DNA of 64,000 bases, taken from NCBI GenBank assembly GCA_020744225.1, contig JAGMWG010000004.1:434001-498000 (forward strand), given 5' to 3'. Made by a program: the position numbers and the translations under genes. The stretch's first letter is position 1; every line of letters begins with the position of its first letter. Shown here piece after piece: positions 11,677 to 23,678 of this stretch. The notes beneath the pieces were generated by a model. That model did not search any database, was not told where the DNA came from, and saw only the letters and a list, made by a program, of their open reading frames with translations. This DNA is from Paraphoma chrysanthemicola. Taxonomy: Eukaryota > Ascomycota > Dothideomycetes > Pleosporales > Phaeosphaeriaceae.

Positions 11677-14600
11677 GGCGTCGATGCTATTAGTGGACGG
11701 GTTGCCCTGCCGGCGTGGCGTGGTGGGCACTCCACAACACGGAGATGAGGTGCAGAGAATGCTCGAGGAGGCCTTCTAGCAGTATTCTAGCGTCCGATTG
11801 TGCTTTGCTGCTGCGCTTTTGCATCGTCGGTGACGCGCATTTTGTGTTGAACGGCGAAGATATCTGATAGACTCGGAGGATCAACCATGTTCAGGCAAGG
11901 ATGGTTGCGTGTGCGTTCGTCCAAGATATCGCAATATTGAATCCGATCCTCCAACATTAGCCCTCGTCAGTGTTGAAGGACGTGCATTGACACCCAAAAA
12001 GCCACTTCGGCCTCTCCCTCGGCGTCGATCGTGCATGTGGAGAGCGCGCGGCTGATTCCAGTTGATTGGGTCAGATTTGGTCATAGCATCGCTTGCCCCA
12101 ATGCTGCATCAGCATCTTCACTGGACGCCTATCCGACCGCCTCAATTTCGCGCTCTTGCAGCCCGCTAGGCAGCCCAAAAAAGCGACTGCGGCAGCCCGT
12201 GGGACGCCCAAAGTTGCGAGAGAGTAGGACCCATTGCGCCGAGGCTTCGCGATTGCCGCGCCGTGGCCGATGTGGTTCTGTTCTCATGAACCTCGACCAC
12301 TAGTAGTCGGTCCTGCCTTGCCGCTCCGGAACATTCTAGTCTCAAGCTAGAAACACCGCCGGGTGGTTGAGAACCGCGAAGCGCGACTGACATTCGTATG
12401 CCAATGCGAATTCGTCTCAGCTTCCAGCTTGAACATGATCAGGTGGAGCGATGACCCTGGCAGTTCCCGCAAACTTTAAATTCCGCAAGCCGTTTCAGAG
12501 TCGCACCTCGTGGCTGTCGCTTCATAGCGCTATCGTTGCTAGTGCACTTGTGAGGGGCTTCGCCTGGCGGAGTTTTGGGTCGGTGGATGATTTTCGGCTG
12601 CGGAAGTAGCGATCCAAAGTTTGCTCCGTTGTTGGTGCCGGTGGCGCGAAGCAGGTGCAGAGGCCGTCGCTCGGAATCATCAGTCCAGCCGTTCAAAAAG
12701 GCAATATCTACGGGGCTAAATGCTTGCCACGCGACACCGTCGTTAGTGACAGTCGACACCAGCTGAGGGTTGCACGCACGCAGAAACGCTGCAAAGACGC
12801 AACTGGTCCGAGCGGTTCGCTACCATCGACTGTTGTCTTGCGCAATCGTGAACGGACGTTGAGCTTGCAGAGGTCAAAAACATGGCACCCATGCGAAGCG
12901 TACCTAAGCAGGCCCCATGGAACTAAGTTCACCTGCAGCCATCGCATTCGAGTGAGGCAAGGGAGCCGGTAGGCAGGAAACAATACTCCCTGCGCGAAAT
13001 GGTTACACGACATGGAGATCTGCTTCAGTCTGTGGACCCTATAACGGGCATGCGGTGCGATGAGCGCTGGGAGTTGTCAATAATGAAGCGGGAGATTGTG
13101 CAGTGAGTGCGTGTGCTACAGGCTAGAGATCAGTATTGAAGCGGATGCGATCAATTCCGCACACAGTCGCCCATGGAAGCTGCCGGTATAGGCGATGACG
13201 ATGGCAAGCAAGTGGCTTCAGGGGCAATAGTCTGCTAAGTTTGCCATCGTGCCTTGGGGTTTCTGTATGGGACCCTCCCGTGAAGCCGCCACTGTGGTGG
13301 TCCATACGCAATCGGGGGCATCTCCCGTGCAATGATGGCATCCACTCAATGCCGTTGACATGACAGGCGCAGCGACGATGTAGGCTTGATAGAGTTTACA
13401 TGGGAGGGCGCTAGAAACGCTTCAGAACGTGTTGACACAGATGATGGTCGCGGGCGTGCTTGGACGCGCAGCCGTCATCGGATGTCGACTGAGAGGTGAG
13501 GCGGCGTTGAAGTATTGCCCGTTCCTGTTTCGACAAGACACAGCTGTAGCCGTCTCAGGTATATCGCGATGTTGGTACCCGCACGTCGGACAACGCTCTT
13601 CTAACCACAATCAGTCACCCCTGGTACTGATGGTGCGGCGCGGGTGCTCCTTCCTGACGATTGATGACCCCACTTCCAACCTCGCAGCTTCATGTTGTTG
13701 ATATTCCCAAAGTCTCTTCATCACCACATGCATCCTTCTCGAGTCTCACTGCGGCTCGCGGCAACGGGCCCTTAGCCTAGCGTTACCGAGTTGTTGCTTT
13801 ATCATCGACGATGTCTGCCGACGTGCCCTCTCGTCCAATCTCAGCGCCAAGCTCGCTCGCCGTGGCTGGAGAAGCTCTGCGAAGCGACTGGGAGGGTGAA
13901 GCAGGGCGAGCACTAGCAAATATCGATCTCGGCTGTTGTTCACTAAACGCATAGCCTCGCCAAGAACATCTATGGCGAGCGGTGAACCACTCTCAATTTC
14001 GCTTTGCTCACAAAGCCTGATGATGTGCAACTCGCGCTCTGGCGGATCGTCTCCATGCAGTAGGACGCGGTGCGCATCATTATTGGACTGGGCATCACTC
14101 ACGACCGCGTGACTTTTGGGCTTCATCCGCGCTGGCCGTCGCAGACCCCAGTGAGCAATTGCGAGAATACGTAAGCGGCAGCCTCAAGCCACGCAGCTGT
14201 CTTTGGCCGTGATGCGGCCTGGAGGAGCGCATCACGGACTCGGCCCATGCTTCAGCTCATCTTGCCTCTGGTCGGAGGCGCTCGAACACGAATGACGGGC
14301 AAGGGCCACAGCGCCGCCACGTGCTTCCCGTGCCCGCCGAGTATATTTGCTGCTGCTGCTAATGCAGACGCGGAGACGCAGAGCGCAGGTGCAGCGAGCA
14401 TGCACGGCAGCATGGGCAACGTACAGCTTGAAACGCTCCACAGCCAGCGTGCTTCGCGATAAAGTTCGTCGCCGCAGATCTTGTCAACGCCCATCGTGCT
14501 GCGGCATTGACGTCCAAACTAGCCTCTGGCTGCTATCAGCGCAGCACGTAACACGGGCTCCCGCCGCGGGAGACGGAGCTTTTTATTGAGACTTTCATGC

Positions 14601-15826
14601 TCGCCGACTACCTTGCGCGCCGTAGGCAATGCATCCTGGCCCATGGCATGATCGACGGCGATGGCCAGGCTGGTCGCGGTGATGGATTGCACGCACGCCT
14701 TGACTGCTGCCCGGAGAAGCTCTCGATGCACCCCACGACTGGCCAGGACGCGTGCGGCCTCTGCAGCGGCGAGGGCATAGGCTTTGGGCCCTGGCGCCTT
14801 CGGACAGGCTTCCCACGTGCTGACTACCTTGGCGCGTGTGGGGCCATGGCGCTCGTTCTTGTCCGGTGGCATCCCGGCATCGCTTCACGTCTGCGCTGCA
14901 TGGGGCCCGCGCCATACAATCCTCAAACGTCACATTGGTCCGAAAGAGATTCCTTCTTGCCCCCTCACCTTCGCTACGGTCCGCATTATCGCGTGTTCTG
15001 CGCAGGGCAGCCGACTCGCGGCCTCTGAACGACTCTGGCGCGCTGACGCCGGCCTCGCAGTCCTTTCTGGCGGCGTCCGGGTGGCATCCGCGCTCCCAAG
15101 GTAAGGTGGCCCGAGAGTGGTGTTGTGCAGCAATTCGCCATGGCCACGAGGAGTGGGGTGCTGTTACTCAGGCTAGAGCCCGTAGTGCCTTTCCAGAACA
15201 GACTGCGCTGCTATCCACATGCAGGGTGAGGCTCCGCTAGGCGTCTGCCACCGCCGTTGGGAGCACAATGTGTGGTTGCGCGCTTTGCACGCAACCACCA
15301 CAAGCGGGCTAGCCCAGCACCATGCAGTCACCAAGCCTCGTGGTGGCTACTGGAGGAGCTAAGGTGAAACGATTTCCCCAGAACCCACGTGTGCGTGTGG
15401 CTACATTTGGGATCCAGGATCAAAACGCAGCTAGTCCAGGGTTGAGGCATGGGACGCGAAGACGCTACCCTTCAGGCCTGATAGCAGGTTATAGTTGCTG
15501 CCGGCCATGTCTTGCACTGCACGTACCTGCCAGCCCACCGCTCTGCTTCGTTCCTCTCCTTTGCACTATAATCTCTTCTAATCTCCGCCCGTTACCCTTA
15601 CACAAAGACGCCCTTTGACCGTCCGTGGTTATATCTGTGCGTGCTGCCGCAGACCTACATACATCAATCCCCGTCCGGCGTCCCGATCCCAAGCACCTCC
15701 AAGTGCTCGTCATCACCTCAAGACACTGCACACTGCCAGACGCTTGGACCCCGCCAGTGTTTTGAGCCCCGCTGACATAGCAACCTGGACAACGCCTATA
15801 CTCTCACCGCCCCTCGCGGATCCTCC
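11677..15826. other. 4.1-kb gene-poor stretch, GC-rich in its right half
   Basis: No gene can be supported. The region from about 13.7 to 14.9 kb on the minus strand shows protein-like frames broken by a stop and a shift (listed separately). The last 300 bases are pyrimidine-rich and should be the promoter and 5' UTR of the bZIP gene. A trinucleotide run of GCT lies near 14350. No terminal repeats or transposase motifs are seen. Confidence 0.5.
13746..14872 (-). pseudogene. Possible decayed or multi-exon gene of unknown function
   Basis: On the minus strand, the frame entered near 14872 is alanine/leucine-rich and helical (AYALAAAEAARVLASRG, LLRAAVKACVQS). It meets a single TAG at 14519-14521, then stays open in the same frame to 14252 (DELYREAR, ALAAAANILGG). 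A further 126-residue frame in another phase runs from the ATG at 14126 to 13746 and looks helical and charged. One stop plus one shift could mean two unpredicted introns or a broken gene. No family is recognised, and GC-rich DNA can produce such frames by chance. Confidence 0.2.
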
Positions 15827-17308
15827 ATGACTTCAGTACTGCACTACCGAGATCCTATCGCCTATCGGAGCGACTTCATGAGTACCTCAAGCTACCATTC
15901 GCCGCACATGGACGGCCTCAAAAAGTCACCACCCTACGATGGTCATTCCTCCGGTTCGGAATCAAGGAAGCAAACGCCGGGCTCCAAGAAACGACCATCA
16001 CGAGCAGGCACTCGCAGTGTCACCACCCTCACCGCGGCCCAATTGGAACGAAAACGCGCAAATGACCGAGAAGCACAGCGAGCCATCCGCCAAAGAACCA
16101 AGGACCACATCGATACATTAGAACGCCAAGTACGCGACCTGACCACCCAGCTCGACAACAGTTCTTCCTCCAGGGTGATGGACCTTATGCGGCGTAATGA
16201 AGAGTTGGAACAAGAAAACGCACTCCTCCGGGCCCGTCTAGGACATGCGGTATCAGCATTAGGAGTTCCTGAACATGGCACAGGTATGTGACGAATCTCG
16301 TTTATTTCTTCAGCACAGATCAGCTGTTCCACTTCTCATCCAAGTGGATTTATTGTTTTGCTTTTTGCAGTTTCGGCCCGCGCCCGTCCATGTGCAGCCG
16401 ATGCGCTTTTCGTAAGATTGCTATGTCTTATGTTCCATATTCACTCCTCCACGTCCGCTTCGAGCGACATGCAGGATCTGTAACGTCCGCCACATGCTTT
16501 GTCCACGCCAAAGTGGAAACGATATATGACAGAAAAACAAATTAATATTGGATCGCATGAAAGCTGACATGACACAGGTGCTCCGTCTCCCAGCGACCGA
16601 GTTCAGATGCTCAGTCACGCCCGAAGATCGTCAACGGGTACCGCCAGAAGCGTCCACTCTGTTCCTGAAATGGCGACTCCTGTTTCACAGCCCGGGCATT
16701 GGCAATCACAGCAGCAGCAGCAGCATTATGCTCATCATGTTTCTTCGCCCCATGTTGAGCAACCGCCAATGGGTGAAGTGCAAGGGCCACATCACGAGCC
16801 TGTAAGGTGGAATCCACACCCAGCCGCTCATCAACAGCACCATCCCGTTTCGATGACCACCCAAGATCCTTCTATCCACGCAGTGGACAATTCAGGAATG
16901 TCTTACCCAAGTCCTTATGGCATGGAAAGCAACGCGCGCGCAATGTCTTATCCTTTGGAGAACCCTTCACTCGTCACCTCTCAGCCTCAACCCATGCCAA
17001 TGTCTGGTTATGGTACTCCGACCTCACATCCATCGCCTCACCCGTCTGAATATCAGCGACACATGAGCGTTCCCATGAACCACCAGCCGATGCCTCCGCA
17101 GCCTTCACATCAACAATCACAACAGCATACGTCGGCCCCGTATACGTCCTACCCCAGCGGACCGCACCAAGGCTACGCTCCACAAGTCAGTCATCCAAGC
17201 GAAATGCCGATGATGGCTCATGCGCCGCACTCCCAGGCGCAGATGATGAACGAACAGGGACAACACATTGTGTATCACATGCAGCCAAACATGAAGGTAG
17301 AGCACTGA
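15827..17308 (+). CDS. bZIP transcription factor with non-canonical basic region
   Basis: Exons 15827-16283 and 16578-17308 flank a 294-nt intron (GTATGT...GACACAG) and give 395 residues. The basic region and zipper lie at about 73-135: RKRANDREAQRAIRQRTKDH followed by leucine heptads (IDTLERQVRDLTTQLD, then LEQENALLRARLG). Aligned on AQRA, the invariant DNA-contacting Asn of Yap1/Gcn4 is Asp80 here. That replacement is typical of a fungus-specific bZIP group. The N-terminus is Ser-rich and basic. The second exon codes a disordered Q/H/P/M-rich tail with QSQQQQQH and ends in NMKVEH. Nuclear DNA-binding regulator; the targets are unknown. A long pyrimidine-rich leader precedes the ATG. Confidence 0.85.
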
Positions 17309-18692
17309 TAGAGGAAAGAATTATGCGCACACACATCCAGCCCTCCTCAGCTAGGACACTAAACAAGGATGGTGGACGGAGGACACTATGGCGCGACCCA
17401 ACAACCGATGCCCTCTAGCAGGAGAGTTGAGCCGCTTCGCGCATGGCGCATTGCCTCACGGCGGACGTCTGAAGCTTGGAGATGGCCCGACGCGCATTCC
17501 AAGGGCTATCGTGGAAGGAGTCATTTCCCCATGAGACCACCAATCCACTCGGCACCCAGGCAGTCCCACGATTTGGCTTATGCCTATGGGCATAGCACGC
17601 CGAGGCAGTAGAATCTGCTTGTACACATAACGACGATACCTGATACACGAGTTCGATAATAGTAATTTGAGTTTCCCACACCTCCAAGCTGCCTCACTAT
17701 TGAGCTCACCATTGCATGAGCGGAATTGAAACACAATGCGCGCCTCCGCTAGACAGACTGAACCGCACTCGCCCAGTGCAGGATCCGCACGGATTATCAT
17801 GTTGTCATCAATACGGCGACCGCTCCACCAGCGAGCCGATGAAATTAGCCCAGCCCTTGCAATCGAATGGTCAAGAGGTGGCTATGGAAGCTCTCATCCT
17901 TCACTGTGGAATGTTCCGTGGATCCCTTCGACAAGGCGGGAGGACCTGACAAGGATGTTTCCGATCAAGCGCCTCACCTTCTCCGGAACGCTAATTCTCC
18001 TTTGGGAAACAAGTCCGCCCAATCCGAAGGCGAGAACGAAACCCCAGCCCATACACCTCTTGCGGAGCCGCCGGAAAGACCTCTCCATCCACCTCTCACC
18101 GTATGCCCAGACTCTCTGCAGGAGGAAGAAAAAAACTCGGTTGCACCTTGCACGCTGAAACATCGATATTCAAAATCCACCGGTTCTCGACATGATCCCT
18201 GGTTCAAGTCTGAAAGTGGATCACAGCCGCGCTAACGCGCTCGGGTACATGTAAGCGGCGCCGAAACACCGAGGCCAGCAGAAATCCTCCTGCACGGCCA
18301 AGCCACTAGCTTTCTCCCGTAGCTTCCGAGAACATGGTCCTGGCATCTCGTTAGCTGCGGCCAATCGCATACGGCAGCTGAAGCGGCCTGTAGCCAGGAA
18401 ACCCTCACTCCTCATCTGGGTTCCCCTTCCGCATTTGGACCTGTGCTCACCGCATCGCTCAGGTGCGCTTGGGGGCCCGGTGTTGAATGGTCGGACTTGT
18501 GTTCCGAGCAAATTGGACCGCGCCGAACGGGCAGATCTGAAGACTGGGTTTCACCTTGTTGGAATCGGTGGCTTTGGGATGGCAAAGATTCGCGAGTGAT
18601 TTTTGTGCACGAGGCGCTGATGCGATATGCGTATTTCGGCATAATATACATGGTCTGACGAAGAATGCACTATGGACCACGCTATATACACA
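17309..18692. other. Intergenic, with coding-like but broken frames at 17.7-18.2 kb
   Basis: Contains the 3' UTR of the bZIP gene. Between about 17736 and 18235 two plus-strand frames look protein-like in succession (QRADEISPALAIEWSRGG, then a polar frame with NSPLGNKSAQSEGENE). They are in different phases, have no plausible start and belong to no recognised family. No gene is called. Confidence 0.4.
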
Positions 18693-20202
18693 TCACGAGG
18701 GAGCCGCTGCGGCCGCTTGCTGCGCCCGAATCTGCTTGAGCAGCTCCGGATACCACCGCTCGCCTACATCCGGATGGCTCTTTACTCGGTTCATCAGCGT
18801 GGCCTGTTGAGGTGGAGATGCGAAGTCAGTGTATGTCTCGCGTTTCATGGGCACGTTGACCACTTACTTCGCCTAAGTGTCCCCATCGTCCCTTGACGAA
18901 TGTGAACTCGACATCATCCCTCCGCGCTTTGCGCGCCTCGTCGCGCAATTTCAGCACATCGGCGGGAACATCCATGGCCTCAAATTGCGCGTCGTAGCTC
19001 ACGCCTTGAAAGAAGGGCACCGAATATCGCGCTCCCTCGCCCTTGCGCGGACTCAGGACTCGATGAGTAGTCGACGCGCAGACGCCGTCAGTAAGGGCTT
19101 CCATGCCCTGTCCGATGGCGACGACCAGTGTGCCGTCGATGGGCTTGCAATCTATCCATTCGCCTTTTGCGTTTTGTGCTTGCAGACCGAGCTGGTTGCT
19201 TGCTTGTAAGAGGTAACTGGTCAGCATGCTGTCTTTATGCGGACCCACGCCCTGCCTCTTAATCTCCCATTTCTTTCTGTCCATCTCGCTCGCGTTGGCT
19301 GGCAGATCTGGCACGTCGACTTCCGGGTACTTTACGATCTTGAGCTTGTGTTGTTGGTTCGTGTCGAAGAATTTGGAGAAGGAATCAGCTGGTAGGCCGA
19401 TGGCCTCGGCGATCAAAGAGGTGAAGAGAGTGGAGATGTGTGACATGCGTCGCATGTAGTCTTCGTATACAGGTCTGAACTGGGGGACGTATTGTGTTGA
19501 CGGCCATTGATTTGGTGCAAGTAAGTTGTGGTACAGCGGTGCCTCTGGTCCCGGGACAGGATATGGTGTCGAGAGATCCAGCTGTTCGCGATGGTCTGGG
19601 TTGAAAGCTGTGGTTTCGTTATCGAGCTGGTTGATTATCAGCATGCATTCCGAATATTCTGGTCTGAAATCTTTGCGGGTGGTACATCTGCTTTCCAACA
19701 TCATGGGAGATACCCGGGTTCTTTTTTCGGTGTTTGGGGGAGCGCTGTCCTTCCATGTCTTTTTCGAGTACATTGCTTGCTTCGTTTTCAACACTTCTTC
19801 TCGCATCGATCTTCCATGTTTACCAATAGATCACAATAGACACTTTCCATCCTCCTCCTCGCATCAATCAAGCAAGCAACACACCACACCACCGCGAAAA
19901 TGCAGAAAAACCACACAAAGAATGAAGTCATTACTCACTCTACTCCACCCCAAAAAGCTCTTTTCATTCTTCATTTCAATCCTCTCCTTCTCTTCCATGG
20001 GCAACTCCTGAAAGAAACCCTGACACTCTTTGATCACATCTTTGATCAATTGCTCCGGTAGTCCCGTCTCGCTCAGATACAAGAACCCTACATTCAGCAA
20101 AGCATGTCGTAGATCCGCCAGAAATGTAGGCTTCGTGGCTGGATCTAGGGCGTGTGACAACGGCAGGATTGGGATTGTCGAGAAGGTTTGTGTTTCAGAC
20201 AT
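18693..20202 (-). CDS. 2-oxoglutarate/Fe(II) oxygenase, isopenicillin-N-synthase-like
   Basis: Exons 20202-19939, 19626-18868 and 18803-18693 (introns 312 and 64 nt) give 377 residues. The N-terminal DIOX_N part begins TIPILPLSHAL, with DLRHALLNVGFLYLSETG. The catalytic jelly roll has H218-x-D220 (GPHKDSML), distal H276 (TTHRVLSP) and the 2-oxoglutarate arginine R288 in RYSVPFF. All iron and co-substrate residues are present, so it should be active. The substrate is unknown; relatives act on small metabolites or hormones. The 312-nt first intron is long for this window. The frame continues upstream of MSETQ only by a TTG, so the ATG at 20202 is used. The C-terminus ends in an Ala run (QQAAAAAPS). 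Confidence 0.9.
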
Positions 20203-22064
20203 ATTGGAGCTCAACAGCGGTGCCGGTGGCAATGATGAGTTTCGAGGAACTCAGAAAGCGTGTAGTATGTGCTTGATGTGATGGTTCGATATCGGCGTTG
20301 AGCGCGTGTGGTTGCGGGGTAGATTCGGGCTTCGGGTGGTGTTTGTCGCATCATACGGCGGGGCAATTGCAACAACGCGACAACGTCCTGGCGTTTGTCG
20401 CACTCGACGTCAAAGTGTATTCTCCCTCGTATTTCCGCTACCATGACCTCTGGGTTGTTTCTCGGGTCATGCACCTTCAGTACCGTGCCAACCACTTGAA
20501 CGCCAGGCCCAGGGCGGTCAACTTGAGGCCGGTGATTATGACCACGGAGATTGTCTCGAGAACGAAGAGCATGATGATAGTCCTGCTTGATTGATGGACA
20601 CGACGTTGAGTGGAAGTTTTGCGAATGCAATCCCAAAGGTCGAAATCGAGAATACTCGTCCCGATCACGCTGGATCTGAGCACACATACATATGCAAGCC
20701 CAAACAAATTTTGAACACGTTGAACCACGCTACACACCTCCATGCATCCCCAAGCCACGGAATATTCTCCACGCTCCATCGCCAGGTGCACATCGATGAG
20801 GCGTTCTAGCGTCCACGTGCGATTGTGCGAGCCTCTCAGAGCCGTGCAAGTGCGTCTTGAGAGGTACGAATGACACACGTCACGCAGACGATCGTGCAAG
20901 TCACATGGCCAGTCCAGCCTCCACAACCCACGTACCGACCATGAAGGTGAAATTGTCAAAGACCTGGTTTTGTCGATTGATCTCGGGGTAAAGATACGTA
21001 CTCGCGGTGACGCGGAATATGGGTCCAGGATCCACAATTCCATTGCGGAGATCGAAGGGGGAGAGTGAGGCGGAAATTGATCCGCACATCCGCCTAATGC
21101 GCGATATACACAACAAACAAACACTCCTTCGACATACTTTGGTCTTAAACAGAACACACCAAAGTCAGCAATCTATCTACCATGTATTCAATACACTTCC
21201 TAACAATAGAACAAAACACTCACGCCCAATCATCCTGTTCCCAACCCTATCCCACCCTTCTTATAGCGTTTTTGGCCAAACAAGCATTCCCCTACCATTG
21301 CACGCGACCATGCTATATAATCTACAACCCATCCCTGCACTGCATCCACGCCACGTATCATACGACATAACCCACCTTTTCTCAACGCTCATGCATCGGA
21401 GAATAAAGCTTGTGGGTTATTGCCGCAAACGTTGCATGTCATGTTGCGCCATTGTGGAGTCGTATATATAGGAGCGCAGCAAAGGACTGGGATGCGATGG
21501 GTTGGGGAACCTGGGTATACGTGTTGACTATATGGCTGGGGAGAGATGGATTGGGATGGGATTAGATGAGAGGAGAAGACTCGGATTTCGGTCTCGTGGG
21601 TTTGGACTTGGCAGATTGAAAGGATTAGAAGTGAGCGTGGTTGAGTTCGAGCGGCACTTTTGATGCCTAGGTAAGCGCGGAAGGGTCCTACGTTAGGGTA
21701 GGGTGATGCACGCTCGAAGTAGCAATAGTCATAGGTGCGCATGGATGTGGCGGAAATGGTGCTGGGATGCACGTGTCTCATAAGTAGTAGACGGAGAAGG
21801 CTACGTGGCGTTGATATGCTCGCATGGTTCGTTAGCGCAAGACGTTATCAGAAGGTTTGGTCAAATGCTGCGAATGTATGGTATAGTGCAAAGGAAACTA
21901 TATACCTATCAAGGGAAGCTCTAACTAGGAAGGCAGAAATGCCAGGTCTACACTGATGCCAACATATGCATCGTCCGCGCATGGCCTCAAAAAGCCCTTG
22001 TTAGCTTAAGTATCGTGATTTCATGCCTCGTAAAACACATTCTGCCACTCATCTAGCACTCTTT
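20203..22064. other. Intergenic, one weak candidate gene on the minus strand
   Basis: Promoter of the 2OG oxygenase lies at the left edge and the 3' flank of the spartin-like gene at the right edge. A possible multi-exon minus-strand gene between about 20475 and 21120 is discussed under findings but is not called. The 21.2-22.0 kb part shows nothing. Confidence 0.4.
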
Positions 22065-23678
22065 TCACCGCTTTTCCTTAGGGTAATATGCAGGCTGGCC
22101 CTCAAGCGACTCTCCGACCCCGGTACGGTAGCTCGGCGGCGCCTGGTTGCCGAAAGACACCTGCTGGCCTGGTGCGGAACCGGAAGTATTGGGTGGCACA
22201 TTGGTATTACTGACGCCGAGTTGAGGATCGAGATCGGTCGGCTGAATAGTACCACCATCACCGCCTCCTACCATGACGGTTTGCTCGTTACCGCGCTTGT
22301 CCTTCACTTTGCCAACAACCATGCCCTTAGCAACAGACTTGATGATAGCACGTCTGCTGACGCCAGTGACGTCAATATAAACAAGACCGACGTTCTTGAC
22401 ACCGCCTGCGATGTTGCTGGTGATGCTGCCGGCCTCGGCGCCGTACTTGTGACCAACAGCAGCACTTGCTGCAGCACCTCCATGCGTCAATATGGTCTTG
22501 CCCGAGTATGAAATGCCGTCTGCAATGGTTGAGAATGCGATGAGGGACTTGTTGAGAAGACCAGGCTTGTAATTATCGTTGGGGGTGCCATCAGGGTTCA
22601 CGCTCTTGTGGTGGGTCTTTTTGTGCCCTGACAGGCCTGCCGCAGCGTTCTGTGCATATTTGGTGAGCTGGCCGACAGTTTTCGCCGAGTAGCCAGCTAC
22701 GCCAGTTGTGAGAGTGTTGATTTTTCGAACACGGTCGTGGGTCGCTGGCTGGAACATCATGGGCTTTTCATTGGGCTTGGTTTTGGCCATGAAATTCTCA
22801 GCACCCTGGACGAGCATGTTGCTCAAATAACTGGAACCAGTGACAATGAGCCGCGAGGCAGCCGCCGAGTTTTGTACCAGGCCAGAGTCTTTGTAGGCAG
22901 GATGGCGGGCCATCTCGAGGTAGTCGTCTTCGAGCGGCCTGATGTCGATCCTCTTGCCGTCGGCGGAGACGGAGATCTCGACGGGGTCTGAGTCTGCATT
23001 AGCATGAGCGAGGATCGGGCGTACATGTATGAGGTACTCACTCTTGGAGCCCTGCTTCAACCGTGGGTCTTCAACGATCTGCGCGCCTTCGGCAAGCTCA
23101 CCCACGACGCTGCCATTCTCCTCGTCTACCAGCACCACCTCGCCATGCGGCTGCTTGCTGGACCCTGCGTATGCCTCGCCAGGCGCATAGTCGGCCGGGT
23201 TGTACGCCTTCAGACCGCCTTTGCTCTTGTCGTGCTGCGGCGCCTGGGCGCGCTCAAGGAAGGCTGTGCATTGCGCCAAAATGGTTTCAAAAGTGTCGAT
23301 ATCCTCCTGTGTCACTGAATCGGCTCCTTTGCCAATCGCCGGAAACTCTATCCGAGTGAAGGCGCCGCTCTCAGGGCCCAAGTCCCATCGTGGGATGAGG
23401 TAGCTCCGTGGCGGCTGATGGTAGATCTGAGTCGTCGCGGGCAGGGGGAGATCGAGCTCAGGAGGGAGGTTGAGGTGCAGGTAGAAGTCCTCTTCAGGCG
23501 CTTCGTTCTGACCGCGTGTGTTGCTGAGATCGGCAAAGGGCGAGTTCGTAGGGACCATCAACAGGGACAGTGTCTGCGGCCCTGAAGGAGTGAGAGAGCT
23601 CTCCTCGCCCTGCTGGATGTGGTAGGCCTTGATGCCGCCAATCGTGTAGAGGAGTCGGGGGTCGCCATGGCCGCTCAT
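22065..23678 (-). CDS. Senescence/spartin-domain protein
   Basis: Exons 23678-23042 and 22993-22065 give 521 residues. The 48-nt intron is a multiple of three and also reads open, so an intronless 537-residue version is possible. The splice is favoured because the donor (GTGAGT), branch (GCTAAT) and acceptor (TGCAG) are all good and match the other introns here. The N-terminal half has LLYTIGGIKAYHI and PRWDLGPESGAFTRIEFP. The senescence domain at about 270-450 is a Gly/Ala-rich, helical, membrane-associating region (LIVTGSSYLSNMLVQGAEN, GGAAASAAVGHKYG, GLVYIDVTGVSRRA). The tail is disordered and P/G/N-rich. Relatives bind lipid droplets or endosomes. The fungal role is unknown; a lipid-droplet or membrane-trafficking link is inferred. 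Confidence 0.85.
   Translation of the reverse strand: MSGHGDPRLLYTIGGIKAYHIQQGEESSLTPSGPQTLSLLMVPTNSPFADLSNTRGQNEAPEEDFYLHLNLPPELDLPLPATTQIYHQPPRSYLIPRWDLGPESGAFTRIEFPAIGKGADSVTQEDIDTFETILAQCTAFLERAQAPQHDKSKGGLKAYNPADYAPGEAYAGSSKQPHGEVVLVDEENGSVVGELAEGAQIVEDPRLKQGSKSEYLIHVRPILAHANADSDPVEISVSADGKRIDIRPLEDDYLEMARHPAYKDSGLVQNSAAASRLIVTGSSYLSNMLVQGAENFMAKTKPNEKPMMFQPATHDRVRKINTLTTGVAGYSAKTVGQLTKYAQNAAAGLSGHKKTHHKSVNPDGTPNDNYKPGLLNKSLIAFSTIADGISYSGKTILTHGGAAASAAVGHKYGAEAGSITSNIAGGVKNVGLVYIDVTGVSRRAIIKSVAKGMVVGKVKDKRGNEQTVMVGGGDGGTIQPTDLDPQLGVSNTNVPPNTSGSAPGQQVSFGNQAPPSYRTGVGESLEGQPAYYPKEKR

Noticed and set aside
14597..15028. 143-residue plus-strand frame
   Set aside because: It lies opposite a more coding-like minus frame in GC-rich DNA, with irregular composition and no family match.
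15615..15830. Open frame overlapping the bZIP start codon (ATGA overlap)
   Set aside because: It begins with TTG and contains no ATG, so it is not a usable upstream ORF.
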